Origin: Natrinema halophilum
GTDB lineage: Archaea > Halobacteriota > Halobacteria > Halobacteriales > Natrialbaceae
Reading direction: 5' to 3'
DNA: 64,000 nt
NCBI RefSeq assembly: GCF_013402815.2
Contig: NZ_CP084880.1
Coordinates: 361,402 to 425,401, forward strand
The position numbers were made by a program, and so were the translations under genes. Below the pieces are notes generated by a model. The model saw only the letters and a program-made list of their open reading frames with translations. It made no database searches and was not told where the DNA came from. Shown here piece by piece: positions 1 through 9,502 of this stretch. The number at the start of each line of letters is the position of its first letter. Positions within the stretch are counted from its first letter, which is position 1.

Positions 1-147
1 ACTGTCGTCGTCAACAAGCGAAGTCTCAGTCCCGGTTTTTCGGGCATTCCGAACCCGCTGTTCGCCGAAGACAACTGTCTGATGCTCTTTGGCGACGGCC
101 AGGAGACGATGCAAGAGGTCGTCGGTCAGTACAAGGAAAACCACTGA
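1..147 (+). CDS. pntB: NAD(P) transhydrogenase beta subunit, C-terminal end (partial)
   Basis: The window opens inside this gene. The first 48 codons are open in frame 1 and end with TGA at 145-147. The residues include KRSLSPGFSGIPNPLF followed by LMLFGDG, which match the C-terminal NADP(H)-binding dIII domain of proton-translocating transhydrogenase beta subunits (family knowledge: the loop around KRSM-PG-aG--NPLF contacts NADP). The enzyme is a membrane complex that couples hydride transfer between NADH and NADP+ to proton flow, so it supplies NADPH. The N-terminal part lies outside the window. No operon partner is visible downstream: the next gene is on the other strand. Confidence 0.85.
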   Translation, partial: TVVVNKRSLSPGFSGIPNPLFAEDNCLMLFGDGQETMQEVVGQYKENH

Positions 148-626
148 ATCCGTACCGAAATCCGGGCCGGAAGGTAAGCAGGGCGAGTCACTCGGGGGTT
201 CGTCTCCGAGGCAGTACATCGTTCTGCATCTCCCTCGACAAACGGTCCGTCGGTTTTTCGCCCCACACATTCCCCTCCCAAAAACCAAACGTTTGTCAGG
301 CCAGATACGAGAGAAGGCCTTATAACGTTGGGTAAAAACCAAATTTAAAATTAGTAACAAGTTTCAAATGCATAATTGGGACATGTGTGGGATTCTCACG
401 GATGCGGGACGCCGATCGTGATTCCGGGTGGTCAATCGATTCGCTGGGGCAGACCGCAAGCCGGTTGTATCCGCTACCGAACTCTCGCTCGAGATCACAC
501 AGAGAGTTGCCGATCACGATGCCCTCAAAAGTCATGGATTCTGTCGTCGGAATTCGTGCGGTCGTCACGATACGCCGGCGGACGCTTCGTTCCAGTCGAT
601 AACTTCGAAAAGGTGTAATTACCGTT
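148..626. other. intergenic region, no supported gene
   Basis: About 480 bases between the 3' ends of pntB and the MBL-fold gene, so it should hold the two facing terminators. Only short overlapping open frames without recognisable motifs are present on both strands. The stretch around 320-370 is AT-rich. No promoter, RNA or IS end could be supported. Confidence 0.5.
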
Positions 627-1589
627 TCAAGCGAGTTCGTAATACCAGACTCCATCCCGCTCGGAGCGGACGATAGTCCCGTCGTCTTCGAGCAGGTCGA
701 GATGACCGATGACCTCGGACATGCCGGGATAAATCTCCGTCATCGGAAGATCCGGGAACATCGCCTCCATCACCTCGTATGCCGTCAGGCCCCCATGTTC
801 GTCAATCAGGGTTGCGATCCGTTGTTTGCGCTCCTGATGATGATCGACGATCTCGTCGATTCGCGCATTTAGATCGGATACCGGTTCTCTGTGCCCGCCG
901 TAGGCAACCGTCGCGTCGACGCGCTTCATCCGCCGAAGCGACTCGAGGTACATGGGGAGGCTCCTGGTTCGTTCGTCGGTCGTTCCCGGAACGAGCGTGA
1001 GCAACGGGTTGGGCGAGATGTCGTTCATGATGTGGTCACCGGTAAACGCGGCGTCGTGAGCCGGGTCTACGTAACAGACCGATCCGGGGGAGTGGCCGGG
1101 CGTGTACACGACGTCTAACTCGAGTCCAACGTCGAGACGATCACCATCAGTCAGACACTCGTAGACAGTCACCGCTTCCCGAAAATCGGTGTACGGTTCC
1201 GGAAGGGAGATGGCACTCTCTGCGGACTGTTCGGGGACGCCCATTCGTTGCAAGAACGGAACGAAAAACTGCTGTTCGCGTTCGAAACAGCCGTCAGGAT
1301 CCGTAAGCAGTTCCCTCGCATCCTCGTGGCAGTAGATCTGCGCACCAGATTCTGCTCGAATTCGATGACAGATACCGAAGTGATCCATGTGCGGGTGGGT
1401 GATCAGCACTCGCTCTATGTCCTCGAGTGCGTATCCGGCCCCGTCGAGTTGTTCAGTCAGTTCGCCATACGCTTCGGTAGTCGATGGCCCTGGGTCGAGC
1501 AGCGTTGGCTTGCCAGCCGTGATCAAATAGCTGTTTACCTTCCCGATCTGAAATGGGGTCGGTATCTCGAACCGTTCGACGTGATCCAT
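627..1589 (-). CDS. MBL-fold metallo-hydrolase
   Basis: A 320-residue protein of the metallo-beta-lactamase fold. The zinc-binding HxHxDH motif is seen as THPHMDHFG around residue 65, further metal ligands as FTGDH near residue 187, and a late His as AYGGHREP near residue 230. After about residue 240 comes a C-terminal region (DEIVDHHQERK, then LTAYEVMEAMF) that looks like the small winged-helix tail found in the LACTB2/glyoxalase-II-like subgroup. Members of this subgroup hydrolyse thioesters, nucleic acids or lactones; the substrate here cannot be decided. The gene is monocistronic and divergent from the acyl-CoA mutase gene that starts at 1868. It may have a hydrolytic role linked to CoA thioesters, but that is inference from position only. 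Confidence 0.85.
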   Translation of the reverse strand: MDHVERFEIPTPFQIGKVNSYLITAGKPTLLDPGPSTTEAYGELTEQLDGAGYALEDIERVLITHPHMDHFGICHRIRAESGAQIYCHEDARELLTDPDGCFEREQQFFVPFLQRMGVPEQSAESAISLPEPYTDFREAVTVYECLTDGDRLDVGLELDVVYTPGHSPGSVCYVDPAHDAAFTGDHIMNDISPNPLLTLVPGTTDERTRSLPMYLESLRRMKRVDATVAYGGHREPVSDLNARIDEIVDHHQERKQRIATLIDEHGGLTAYEVMEAMFPDLPMTEIYPGMSEVIGHLDLLEDDGTIVRSERDGVWYYELA

Positions 1590-1837
1590 ACGATATGTCC
1601 GCAGGCAACGAGTATAACAACTGTGATGTGCCTTTCAGGAGGCCAATCGACCGCCAGGTGGGGACCTCGCCGACCGTAAAATCGGAAGCGTTGCCATCCA
1701 TCGTCTATCGCCGGAATGCCGACTCGACCGAACAGCTAGCGTCCAGGTTCGGATCTAAACACCTCGTTTTATTCATTTCTTCGTATTGCCTGGTACTTGA
1801 CGGCTCAAACAATAGCCTCCATCTCCCATTGACAAAG

Positions 1838-1848
1838 CTTTAGAATCC
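1838..1848 (+). promoter_or_regulatory. putative promoter (TATA-like box) of the first mutase gene
   Basis: The string CTTTAGAATCC is centred about 26 nt before the ATG at 1868. This is the spacing expected for an archaeal TATA box driving a leaderless transcript. The paralogous mutase gene at 21914 carries the same TTTAGAATC core at exactly the same distance (21885 versus 21914, and 1839 versus 1868), which supports a real conserved promoter. Confidence 0.55.
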
Positions 1849-1867
1849 AGCCAATGAGTACCAACCC

Positions 1868-3565
1868 ATGTTTGATGAAGTCGATCTGAATCGCATTCAA
1901 AACGAACGAGAAAGGTGGGAGAACGAAACGCTCGAGCCATTTCTAGCACGAGGCGAACGAAAGGATCGGTTCGCGACGGTGTCGAACCACGAGGTCGACC
2001 GACTGTATACGCCCGAAGACATAGCCGACCTCGATTACGACGAAGACCTCGGTTTTCCCGGCGAACCGCCGTACACCCGCGGTCCGTATCCGACGATGTA
2101 TCGGGGCCGGACGTGGACGATGCGACAATTCGCGGGATTCGGGACCGCCGAAGAAACCAACGAACGGTTTCACTACCTCATCGACGAGGGACAGACCGGC
2201 CTCTCGACGGCCTTCGACATGCCGTCGCTGATGGGTATCGACTCAGATCATCCGATGAGCGACGGAGAGGTTGGCAAGGAAGGCGTCGCCGTCGATACGC
2301 TCGCGGACATGGAGGTCCTCTTCGATGGGATCGATATCGGTGAAGTGTCTACCTCGTTTACGATCAATCCCTCCGCAGCCGTCATCTACGCGATGTACAT
2401 TGCATTAGCCGACCAGAAAGGCGTTCCGCGTGAAGAGATCCGAGGGACCCTCCAGAACGACATGTTCAAGGAATTTATCGCACAGAGAGAGTGGGTTGTT
2501 CCCCCTCATCCATCCCTCGACATCGTCACCGACACCATCGAGTTCGCCGTCGAGGAAACGCCGAATTTCCATCCCGTCTCAGTCTCCGGCTATCACATTC
2601 GAGAAGCTGGTTCGACCGCCGTTCAGGAGGCGGCGTTTACCCTCGCCGACGGCTTCGCCTACGTCGAAGATTGCCTGGACCGTGGACTCGACGTCGACGA
2701 GTTTGCCCCGCAACTCTCGTTTTTCTTCAATTCCCACAACTCTATCTTTGAGGAGATAGCCAAGTTCCGCGCATCACGTCGAATCTACGCCCGCGTAATG
2801 GACGAGTGGTACGACGCGGAATCCCCCGAATCGAAGCGACTGAAATTCCACACACAGACCGCCGGTCAGTCGTTGACTGCCCAACAGCCGCTCAACAACG
2901 TCGTTCGAGTCACCATTCAGGCACTCGCGGGCGTTCTCGGAGGCACCCAATCGCTGCACACGAACAGCTTCGACGAAGCGCTCGCCCTTCCCAGCGAGAA
3001 AGCCGTTCGCGTCGCGTTGCGCACTCAGCAGATCATCGCCGAGGAGTCGGGTGCAGCAGACATCGTCGATCCGATGGGCGGAAGTTTCGCCATCGAAACA
3101 CTTACGAACGAGATGGAAGCCGAGATCATGGGTTACATCGACGAAATCAAGGAAATAGGCGATGGTTCCGTCCGAGACGGCGTCCTCGACGGTATCGAAT
3201 CCGGCTACTTCGATCGTGAAATTCAGGATGCGAGTTTCGAGTACCAGACGAGAGTCGAACGAGGCGAAGAGACTGTCGTCGGTGTCAACGAGTACACGAT
3301 CGAAGAAGACACTTCACCAGATCTCCTGACCGTCGACGAGACCACACGAGACCGCCAAATCGAACGCCTCGAGCGCGTCAAAGCCGAACGCGACGATAGC
3401 CAGGTCGACGCGACGCTCGAGGCGTTATCGAGCGCTATCGAAGACGATGAGAACGTGATTCCATACATTGTCGATGCGGTGAAAGCGTACGCCACGATGG
3501 GTGAAGTGATGCAGGTGTTCAAAGACCAGTACGGTTCCTATCGTGAGGGCCTAAACGCTACCTGA
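1868..3565 (+). CDS. cobalamin-dependent acyl-CoA mutase, large subunit (methylmalonyl-/isobutyryl-CoA mutase family), copy 1
   Basis: A 565-residue catalytic TIM-barrel subunit without a B12-binding domain, the split architecture of archaeal methylmalonyl-CoA mutase and of isobutyryl- and 2-hydroxyisobutyryl-CoA mutases. Clear family motifs are RGPYPTMYRGRTWTMRQF near residue 75, AFDMPSLMG, SISGYHIREAG-type (here VSGYHIREAG), FHTQTAGQSLTAQQPLNN and GGTQSLHTNS. The CoA-site Tyr of true methylmalonyl-CoA mutase (RQYAGF) is Phe here (RQFAGF). The carboxylate-binding Arg after PPxPSM is Asp (PPHPSLD). The strings AFDMPSLMG and FIAQREW resemble isobutyryl-CoA mutases, so a non-dicarboxylic substrate is possible. 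A second, very similar copy lies at 21914 with its small subunit at 24109. This copy has no small subunit beside it and may share that one. Confidence 0.9.
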   Translation: MFDEVDLNRIQNERERWENETLEPFLARGERKDRFATVSNHEVDRLYTPEDIADLDYDEDLGFPGEPPYTRGPYPTMYRGRTWTMRQFAGFGTAEETNERFHYLIDEGQTGLSTAFDMPSLMGIDSDHPMSDGEVGKEGVAVDTLADMEVLFDGIDIGEVSTSFTINPSAAVIYAMYIALADQKGVPREEIRGTLQNDMFKEFIAQREWVVPPHPSLDIVTDTIEFAVEETPNFHPVSVSGYHIREAGSTAVQEAAFTLADGFAYVEDCLDRGLDVDEFAPQLSFFFNSHNSIFEEIAKFRASRRIYARVMDEWYDAESPESKRLKFHTQTAGQSLTAQQPLNNVVRVTIQALAGVLGGTQSLHTNSFDEALALPSEKAVRVALRTQQIIAEESGAADIVDPMGGSFAIETLTNEMEAEIMGYIDEIKEIGDGSVRDGVLDGIESGYFDREIQDASFEYQTRVERGEETVVGVNEYTIEEDTSPDLLTVDETTRDRQIERLERVKAERDDSQVDATLEALSSAIEDDENVIPYIVDAVKAYATMGEVMQVFKDQYGSYREGLNAT

Positions 3566-4033
3566 ACTCCACCTCGGACGGCAGTAGTTTCGGCTTTTCG
3601 AGATCGGCCGACCTGCGTGCCGGTGGTCGAATAATTGCATAGCGGTAGTTCGGAGCGCGTCGTCACGGAGGACGTCCGATTTGAAACGGGGTGACCATTG
3701 ACCACACGTCGGTCTGGTGACTGTTGTATTACATAGCATTGTGTCGAGACCAGATTCTGCCAGTTGCTGACTCCGAACGAAAATAATCTATCGACAACAT
3801 ATCTATCTCAAATTCAGTTTGTAAGTAGTACATATTCGACGAAAGAGGGACGAAAAGCCGCTCTCGACTGAACGAGAACGTGTGACCGGTCGCTGACAGT
3901 CACCCCACGTCGAGGCCGGATCATCGTTCGACATCAGTGATTCCACACGGTGGTCTGTCCGGTGATAAACTACTGGTGATGCCGGAGAGCGTAATTTCGG
4001 AACGTTTGTCAAATAGACGCGAAAAAAGGAGAC
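3566..4033. other. intergenic region, no supported gene
   Basis: About 470 bases between the mutase and the broken MFS gene. The 3' part (3780-3840) is AT-rich. A purine-rich AAAAGGAGAC just before 4034 is a good ribosome-binding site for the MFS reading frame. No other feature could be supported. Confidence 0.45.
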
Positions 4034-5060
4034 ATGTGCCGTTCTCGACTCTTCGCTTCCCTCTGTGGTCTCGTTTTCCTCCTCAATCTCGCCAGAATCG
4101 TCTTTGCACCGCTATTGGATGTAATCATTACGGATTTCTCGATCGGAGAGGGGACTGCTGGACTCGTGGTGACGCTCGCGTGGGTCGGAAGCGCGTCTCC
4201 TCGATTACCGACTGGGTGGCTCCTGGCGAAAGTGCCGCGACACTACGTCGTGATCGGTTCCGGAACGATTCGTACGGCCGCATCCGGATTCGCTGCGACC
4301 GCAACGACGACCCGTCACCTCATGGCCGGGGCCTTCTTGATGGGGATCGCTTCCGGCGTATACTTCGTCTCGGCGAATCCGTTTCTGAGCGAGTTCTTTC
4401 CGGATCGCATCGGCCGTATTATGGGAATTCACGGTGCCGCCAGCTAGATCGCCGCGGTGGTCGCCGCGCCACTCGTGGCGCTTACGCTCGTTGCCGATTG
4501 GCGACTCTCGCTGTGGGCGATCACCGTCGGTGGTCGCCGCGGTAACGGTCTTTACGTGGTTCACTGCGAGAAAGACCGAGTTACCGAGAGCTAATCAGGA
4601 GGATCGAAACTTCGTCACCGGTGGGCTATCGGAGTGGCGCCTCTCGTGACCGCGATTGCGATTGCCGGCGCAGCGTCGTTCGTCTGACAAGGCGTGTTCA
4701 ACTTCTATGAACTGTACATGCAGTCGAAGGGGCTATCAGGGCAGGTAGCAGGATTGCTTCTCTCCCTCGTTTTCATCGCCGGTATTCCAGCGTCTTACTT
4801 CGGCGGTGATCTGGCCGATAGGCTGCCGCGTGTTCCGTACATGCTCGGCATCGTCGGCGTCTTCACCATCACTCTTTTCGTACTAACAGTCGTCGACGGG
4901 CTGGTCGGGCTGGTCGCCATCTCCGGGATCATCGGCTTCGTTATTTCGGACCAGTGCCGTCTTCCTCGGTATCACGGTCGTCGTTCTCATGCTCATCGAT
5001 CAAACCGGACGATTGCCTCAGATTCGGTCGAAAGTCGACCCCTTCCATGCTGACGAAAGA
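4034..5060 (+). pseudogene. MFS transporter, disrupted by stops and frameshifts
   Basis: The remains of a major facilitator superfamily permease. The first piece (4034-4447) starts with a good Shine-Dalgarno and contains hydrophobic helices (LFASLCGLVFLLNLARIVFA, AGAFLMGIASGVYFVSANPF). It stops at TAG 4445-4447, where the frame goes on as IAAVVAAPLVALTLVADW. A frameshift follows near 4520. An in-frame TGA at 4685-4687 stands where Trp would be expected before QGVFNFYELYM. The reading frame resumes with ASYFGGDLADRLPRVPYMLG, and a last shift near 4955 leads to FLGITVVVLMLIDQTGR. At least two nonsense changes and two frameshifts make the gene dead. The intact protein would have been an inner-membrane solute exporter or importer of about 340-390 residues; the substrate is unknown. 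Confidence 0.8.
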
Positions 5061-5336
5061 CGAAGCCTCTCGAACCACTTGCCCTCGAGGCGATCGTCTC
5101 CAAATCGACGACGGGATAGATATCCGAGAGCATCGACTTGATGCATGTTTACCAAATGAATTTCTGCAATGCCTGCGACGTTGACCCGTTCTCAATGTTT
5201 TTCAAGATGGACAGCCAACCATCGTCAGTTACGAGATGCAGGGTATCGTCCGTAAATCGTGGCTCGAAACTACTGAGGACCCCACATTCTCAAGTGAAAC
5301 CGATGAAATCGATACAGACAGTGGATTGCAATTACG
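5061..5336. other. short region with a possible decayed 3' coding end
   Basis: One plus-strand frame ending at the TAA at 5366-5368 is open for about 65 codons from 5171. It has haloarchaeal-looking acidic composition (ETTEDPTFSSETDEIDTDSG, then LRWNDAIFFES), and overlaps the start of the next gene. It has no start codon in a sensible place and an in-frame TGA upstream, so it is at most the tail of a broken gene of unknown family. Confidence 0.25.
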
Positions 5337-6692
5337 ATGGAACGACGCAATATTCTTCGAGTCCTAATTCTGGCCGTCTTGGTTGGGACCGCCAGCAGTC
5401 TTGCAGTCACGTGGTTCAATGCACCAACTGATGCAACCGATGCCGCGGCGAATCAGCGCAATATACCGCTTGAAGATCGTACTCCTGTCGTCGAGAAACG
5501 CGATGGAGCGACCGTCATCACGACCGATCCGCCGGGAGGGAGCGACGGCCTTGGGGCTATCGTCGCCTTCAGTGCCGACGGGCGGCCGCTCTATCACAAC
5601 GACACGTATGGTAACTACTTCGATGTTGATCCCGATCCACCCGACTCGAAGACCGTCCGTTACGTTGCAGGAAGCCGGTACGACCCGTGCCCTCACAACC
5701 TCAAAGCGCAGGCGGATGGGACCGTCGACGGCGGTTGTGCAGAGGTCGCAATTGAACGCGTCAACCTCACCACTGGGACTACCGAACGGATACATACTGC
5801 AGTCACTGGCTGGGATATCTGGCACGACGTTGATCGGATCGACGAACACCGACTTCTCGTGGCCGACATCGCTCGAGATCGCGTGTTCACGCTGAACACA
5901 ACCACCGACGAGGTGACGTGGGAGTGGCGCGCCAGTGCAGATCTCGATCCGGATACCGGTGGGAAATCCGGCGATTGGACACACGTAAATGACGTCGAAC
6001 TGCTCGCCGATGGTCGGGTGATGGTCAGTCTCCGTAACCAGGACCGGGTTGTCTTTCTCGAGCCGGGTGAAGGGCTCCAGCGTGACTGGACGCTCGGCGC
6101 TGAAGACGCGTACGGAATCCTCTACGAGCAGCACAACCCGGACTACATCCCGCCCGCCCGCGGCGGTCCGGCGGTTATCGTCTCCGACTCTGAGAACAAT
6201 CGCGTCCTCGAGTATCAGCGTGAAAACGCGACGTGGACACGAACCTGGGAGTGGAAAGACGAACGACTCCGGTGGCCGCGCGACGCTGACCGACTCCCCG
6301 GAGGTCATACGCTCGTGACTGACTCCCAGGGAAATCGCGTGATCGAACTCTCCGAGAATAACGACATCGTGTGGAGCGTAAATATCGCAACACCCTACGA
6401 AGCAGAGCGTCTCGGGACCGGAGATGAGAGCACAACTGGGCGGAGCACAGCTGCACTTGCCAGAGGCCCCATCGAGCCAGCGGCCGATGGTATGGATCGA
6501 ACTTCGAAGACTGGCCTCTCGTGGATCATCGCCTTTATCACCGGTCCGGTTGTCAACGGCATACTCCATGTGGCACCGACATGGATGACTATCGGAGATC
6601 TGGTGGTTGCTGGCGTATTCGGCATCACGGCAGGGACGGCCACCATCTTGGAGGTATACTGGTCAGGAATCGGCCACCGGCTACGGCGATGA
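5337..6692 (+). CDS. arylsulfotransferase (ASST)-like beta-propeller membrane protein
   Basis: A 451-residue protein. An N-terminal hydrophobic segment (about residues 7-28) is followed by a large extracytoplasmic domain with repeated blade-like motifs: LLVADIARDRVFTLN, VMVSLRNQDRVVFL, VIVSDSENNRVLEY and TLVTDSQGNRVIEL. These repeats and the HNDTYG and HVNDVEL strings resemble the arylsulfotransferase ASST / Arylsulfotran_2 family, which is often annotated in haloarchaea. Two hydrophobic stretches near the C-terminus (about 388-408 and 418-440) look like membrane helices. The family moves sulfuryl groups between phenolic compounds, but many archaeal members are uncharacterised and this one could be only a structural propeller. 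The frame starts at an ATG with no obvious Shine-Dalgarno. The gene stands alone. Confidence 0.7.
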   Translation: MERRNILRVLILAVLVGTASSLAVTWFNAPTDATDAAANQRNIPLEDRTPVVEKRDGATVITTDPPGGSDGLGAIVAFSADGRPLYHNDTYGNYFDVDPDPPDSKTVRYVAGSRYDPCPHNLKAQADGTVDGGCAEVAIERVNLTTGTTERIHTAVTGWDIWHDVDRIDEHRLLVADIARDRVFTLNTTTDEVTWEWRASADLDPDTGGKSGDWTHVNDVELLADGRVMVSLRNQDRVVFLEPGEGLQRDWTLGAEDAYGILYEQHNPDYIPPARGGPAVIVSDSENNRVLEYQRENATWTRTWEWKDERLRWPRDADRLPGGHTLVTDSQGNRVIELSENNDIVWSVNIATPYEAERLGTGDESTTGRSTAALARGPIEPAADGMDRTSKTGLSWIIAFITGPVVNGILHVAPTWMTIGDLVVAGVFGITAGTATILEVYWSGIGHRLRR

Positions 6693-7294
6693 TCGGGAGA
6701 CACATCTCACTCGAAGAGCGATTTGAGCAAGGATGGACGATTTGGGTTGTTACCGCCTTCACAGTCGGGCTATCACGGATCGTCGAGTAAGCGCTGTCTC
6801 GGAGCGGTCGGATTTTGTCTGACATCGATCAAACCGGGCTCCTCACAATTGGAGAAGCTAGAATAAGAGAGGATCTGCTCAGCAATTCGAGGCAGGGTTT
6901 TGGGGCCCCTATCTCGAAAGTACTTCGATTGACGTCACAAATAAGTGTGGTTGCCAAAAGAGAATTATAATCAATATTTGTTTTATTGGTTTCTATACAT
7001 TCAAATCTCTTACCCAAAACGGGGCAATAGTAACATATTCTACACAATATAGTGACAATTTTTCGAAGGTAACAGAGAACGTCTCCCACGATTAGAAATG
7101 TTTATTCTATAATATTTTTGTTTCAGACTCAACTTTTGAAATCAACAATCTCTTTATACCATTGCAGACGGTAACCGTGAACGACAGGTGAATACTCACA
7201 CCCAGATGGAAGAACAGCAGTCGAATCTCCGTTTCATTCGGCGACACCTGAGCGATATACCAACAATAGCGAGCAGAGGAATATTCAAGAACCT
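6693..7294. other. intergenic region, AT-rich, no supported gene
   Basis: About 600 bases. The centre (6955-7170) is strongly AT-rich compared with the genes on both sides and marks the border of the low-GC hypothetical gene at 7295. Short open frames on both strands have no motifs. A promoter for the downstream gene is probable in the AT-rich part, but the exact box could not be fixed. Confidence 0.4.
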
Positions 7295-7975
7295 ATGTCT
7301 ATGAATCACCAAAATTCATCGCCTACGGACTCCTTCGGCGACATATTTGATGTCGTTTGTTGTGGGATCGACGAATGGATCACATCCCATGGATCACGAG
7401 GAAAGATAAACATCAAAAATAAAATTTACAATTTTATCAAAGAATATTTAGTCGAAACGGGGAACCGTGAAGTAGCAGCAGAAATGACCTACTCGAAATA
7501 TATAACTGACTGCGACATCGCTATCGGTGACGAAATCGGCATTGCAATAGTTTATGATTTGCCAAACAAAACTGACTGGATTCATCAACGACTACGAGCA
7601 TTGTCAAAACACTTCAACTACATCGCCATATATGGGCATCGAATTCGCCAAGAGAAAACTGATGTCTGGCGGAACGTAAAGAAAACCATTAATACCTACT
7701 CGGGGCGCGCTCATTCAAACCAGAAACATTCTGTAGTAGTCCTTCAGACCTTCGATCTCATCGAGTACAGAATCCCGCTAACGAGACGATATATAGCCAA
7801 GAATGTAATCCAAAAATTAATACTGTATCTGATGTGGATTGTATTCACTGTCACTGGCGCGTACCTCCTTGATGCAACCTCGAGTAGTAACGTTCTCTCA
7901 CAAGCATATATCGGCGCCATTCTCGCGTTCAACGTTGTCGTGATACTCTTTCTTGTTCTATTGGTGAGGATGTGA
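7295..7975 (+). CDS. hypothetical protein with C-terminal double membrane anchor
   Basis: A 226-residue protein I do not recognise. Residues 1-160 are soluble. The part VAAEMTYSKYITDCDIAIGD followed by IGIAIVYDL has the alternation E...D...hydrophobic-strand seen in PD-(D/E)xK-like folds, but this is a weak hint only. Two hydrophobic segments at about residues 167-186 and 202-224 (LYLMWIVFTVTGAYLL, and AILAFNVVVILFLVLLV) should anchor it with a very short C-terminal tail. Base composition is more AT-rich than that of the neighbours and the protein is less acidic than usual for haloarchaea, suggesting transfer. ATG codons at 7295 and 7301 are both possible starts. It stands alone. Confidence 0.55.
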   Translation: MSMNHQNSSPTDSFGDIFDVVCCGIDEWITSHGSRGKINIKNKIYNFIKEYLVETGNREVAAEMTYSKYITDCDIAIGDEIGIAIVYDLPNKTDWIHQRLRALSKHFNYIAIYGHRIRQEKTDVWRNVKKTINTYSGRAHSNQKHSVVVLQTFDLIEYRIPLTRRYIAKNVIQKLILYLMWIVFTVTGAYLLDATSSSNVLSQAYIGAILAFNVVVILFLVLLVRM

Positions 7976-8114
7976 TACTCCTCTCTAACAATGGCTATCG
8001 GCGGTAGATGGTATTCGCTGGTTTTGAATTGATGTAGAATCGCCAGGGGATGATTTCTGACGAGTAGCCCTCGAGACCGCTGTCGGTGCTCGAACAAGCG
8101 CCGATAGAGAGACG

Positions 8115-8657
8115 CTAGTCACCGCCGCTTCGGTCATCGTCGTCTGGGCGGCCGTGAATTGGTCCCTCGCTGTCCGTAAGATGGCGTGGACGACGACTGT
8201 TACGAACGGCGAGTATCTCTGCCACGATGCTGGTTGCGATCTGAGACGGTGAACCGCCGCCGAGGTCGAGCCTGACGGACGTGTAGAGGCGGTTTACGTC
8301 TCCCTCTGAGAGCGGCCGTCCATCATCGATGAACGCTTCTTTCATTTCTTCGAAACACTTTCGAGGACCCATTAGCCCGATATAGGGGGCCGGCGTCTCT
8401 AGCAGTTCCTCGAGGGCGATTCGGTCGTCGAAATTGTGCGTCATTACTACGGCGTACGTATCTGTATCGACCTTGTCGCCCGGCTCGGATATCCGCCGGC
8501 ACCCTGCTCGTCGATTACCATCTTCGCTCCCGGGCGACGGTTCGCGCTCCCATCGACATCGACGACCGGGCTAGAACCGCGTTCCGACGACATCGAGACA
8601 GTTGCCGATCGAGTCGATTACGTCCCCCCTCGGAACGTTCCAGTCGCTCGCACTTAT
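8115..8657 (-). pseudogene. XdhC/CoxF-family protein, decayed
   Basis: The C-terminal domain is well preserved in 8115-8444: VMTHNFDDRIALEELLETPA followed by YIGLMGPRK, typical of XdhC proteins that insert the sulfurated molybdenum cofactor into xanthine dehydrogenase-like enzymes. Upstream on the same strand the N-terminal domain survives only in pieces: ASDWNVPRGDVIDSIGN, then in another frame RRPGAKMVIDEQGAGG, then a large internal deletion, then RISEPGDKVDTDTYAVV. The codon where the start would stand is ATA (8657-8655), one base from ATG. A lost start, frameshifts and a deletion make it a pseudogene. No molybdenum hydroxylase gene is nearby. Confidence 0.75.
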
Positions 8658-9190
8658 TGGAAGAACGTAATCAAGTAGGGCTGTTATATCTTCGCTTTTG
8701 CCGGAATCACCTGGCTTGAGCCGAACTAGTGGTGTCTGATTCGGGGATTTCGTACCTCTGTTCGCACCACGATCAGAGTCAGACGGGTTCGACTAAGTCC
8801 ATACTGACCAAAACCGATCCGGGAACGCCGAGTCCCAGCTAACGACTGCTGTTGCTATTAGAACTTTCTGCTCATTATCCGATGCTGACACAGTGGAACA
8901 TCGAGTTGCTGGCGGTTGTTCAAAGAAGCGGGAGTGACTAATCCAGACTCACGCCGTATAGCCGCCGAGTCTGGTGCTGATGAGCAAGAATCGTCCTGCG
9001 ACATATTCTGTATGAGTTGAGCCACGTGTCGCGTGGTTTCCTCGTGCTACGCAGCCATCTATCCTATCGGAGTCCCAGCCGACGCGACTGGCGTGTCTCT
9101 TGGACGTTAGCACCGAAAACGTCGACCACTTTTTCCCCGTGGTTCGAAGAGTACGTTACTGCCAACCGTGCAGGATAGATCCCTTTTGTA
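8658..9190. other. intergenic region, no supported gene
   Basis: About 530 bases without a convincing open frame on either strand. It may be the remains of an older insertion, because the surrounding xdhC and the small open frame at 9191 are also eroded, but no terminal repeats or transposase motifs could be identified. Confidence 0.4.
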
Positions 9191-9502
9191 TTATGTGTCG
9201 AATTCAGAAATGACTCGATCGTAGCTCTGGATGGAGTACCGTCCGTTCACGCGACGGCTGTCACGGATGTAATGCCCGTTACGCCCCCAAATTTGACACG
9301 TTACCTGCGTATTTCGCTGGAATTGGTTCCCTTTTAATGATTGCCAGCTGCCGTCACAAACTGTACACAGGAACCGAATTTTCGGCTCACCGAGTCTCCG
9401 ACCGCGACTGCTCCTGCATATGATTAATTCCTTGCGCTCGGAGTGAGTAGTCATTTCTAATGGACTAGAATATGGCCGGGTACTACTGGAAAATCTCAAC
9501 AC
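9191..9502 (-). CDS. small hypothetical protein with a damaged zinc-finger-like pattern
   Basis: A 103-codon open frame. It has CTVCDGSW and then CQIWGRNGHY about 20 residues later, which looks like a CxxC...CxxC finger with the last Cys replaced by Trp. The C-terminus (VNGRYSIQSYDRVISEFDT) is unremarkable. No Shine-Dalgarno is obvious. It may be a real small DNA-binding protein or the tail of a decayed gene. Nothing around it helps. Confidence 0.3.
   Translation of the reverse strand: MLRFSSSTRPYSSPLEMTTHSERKELIICRSSRGRRLGEPKIRFLCTVCDGSWQSLKGNQFQRNTQVTCQIWGRNGHYIRDSRRVNGRYSIQSYDRVISEFDT

Noticed and set aside
320..655. 111-codon minus-strand frame beside the MBL-fold gene
   Set aside because: No motif, many Arg and Ser, and several overlapping frames on both strands in the same place.
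5364..6569. 401-codon open frame on the minus strand
   Set aside because: It lies exactly antisense to the ASST-like gene, has no motifs, and arises from the GC-rich third positions of the sense gene.
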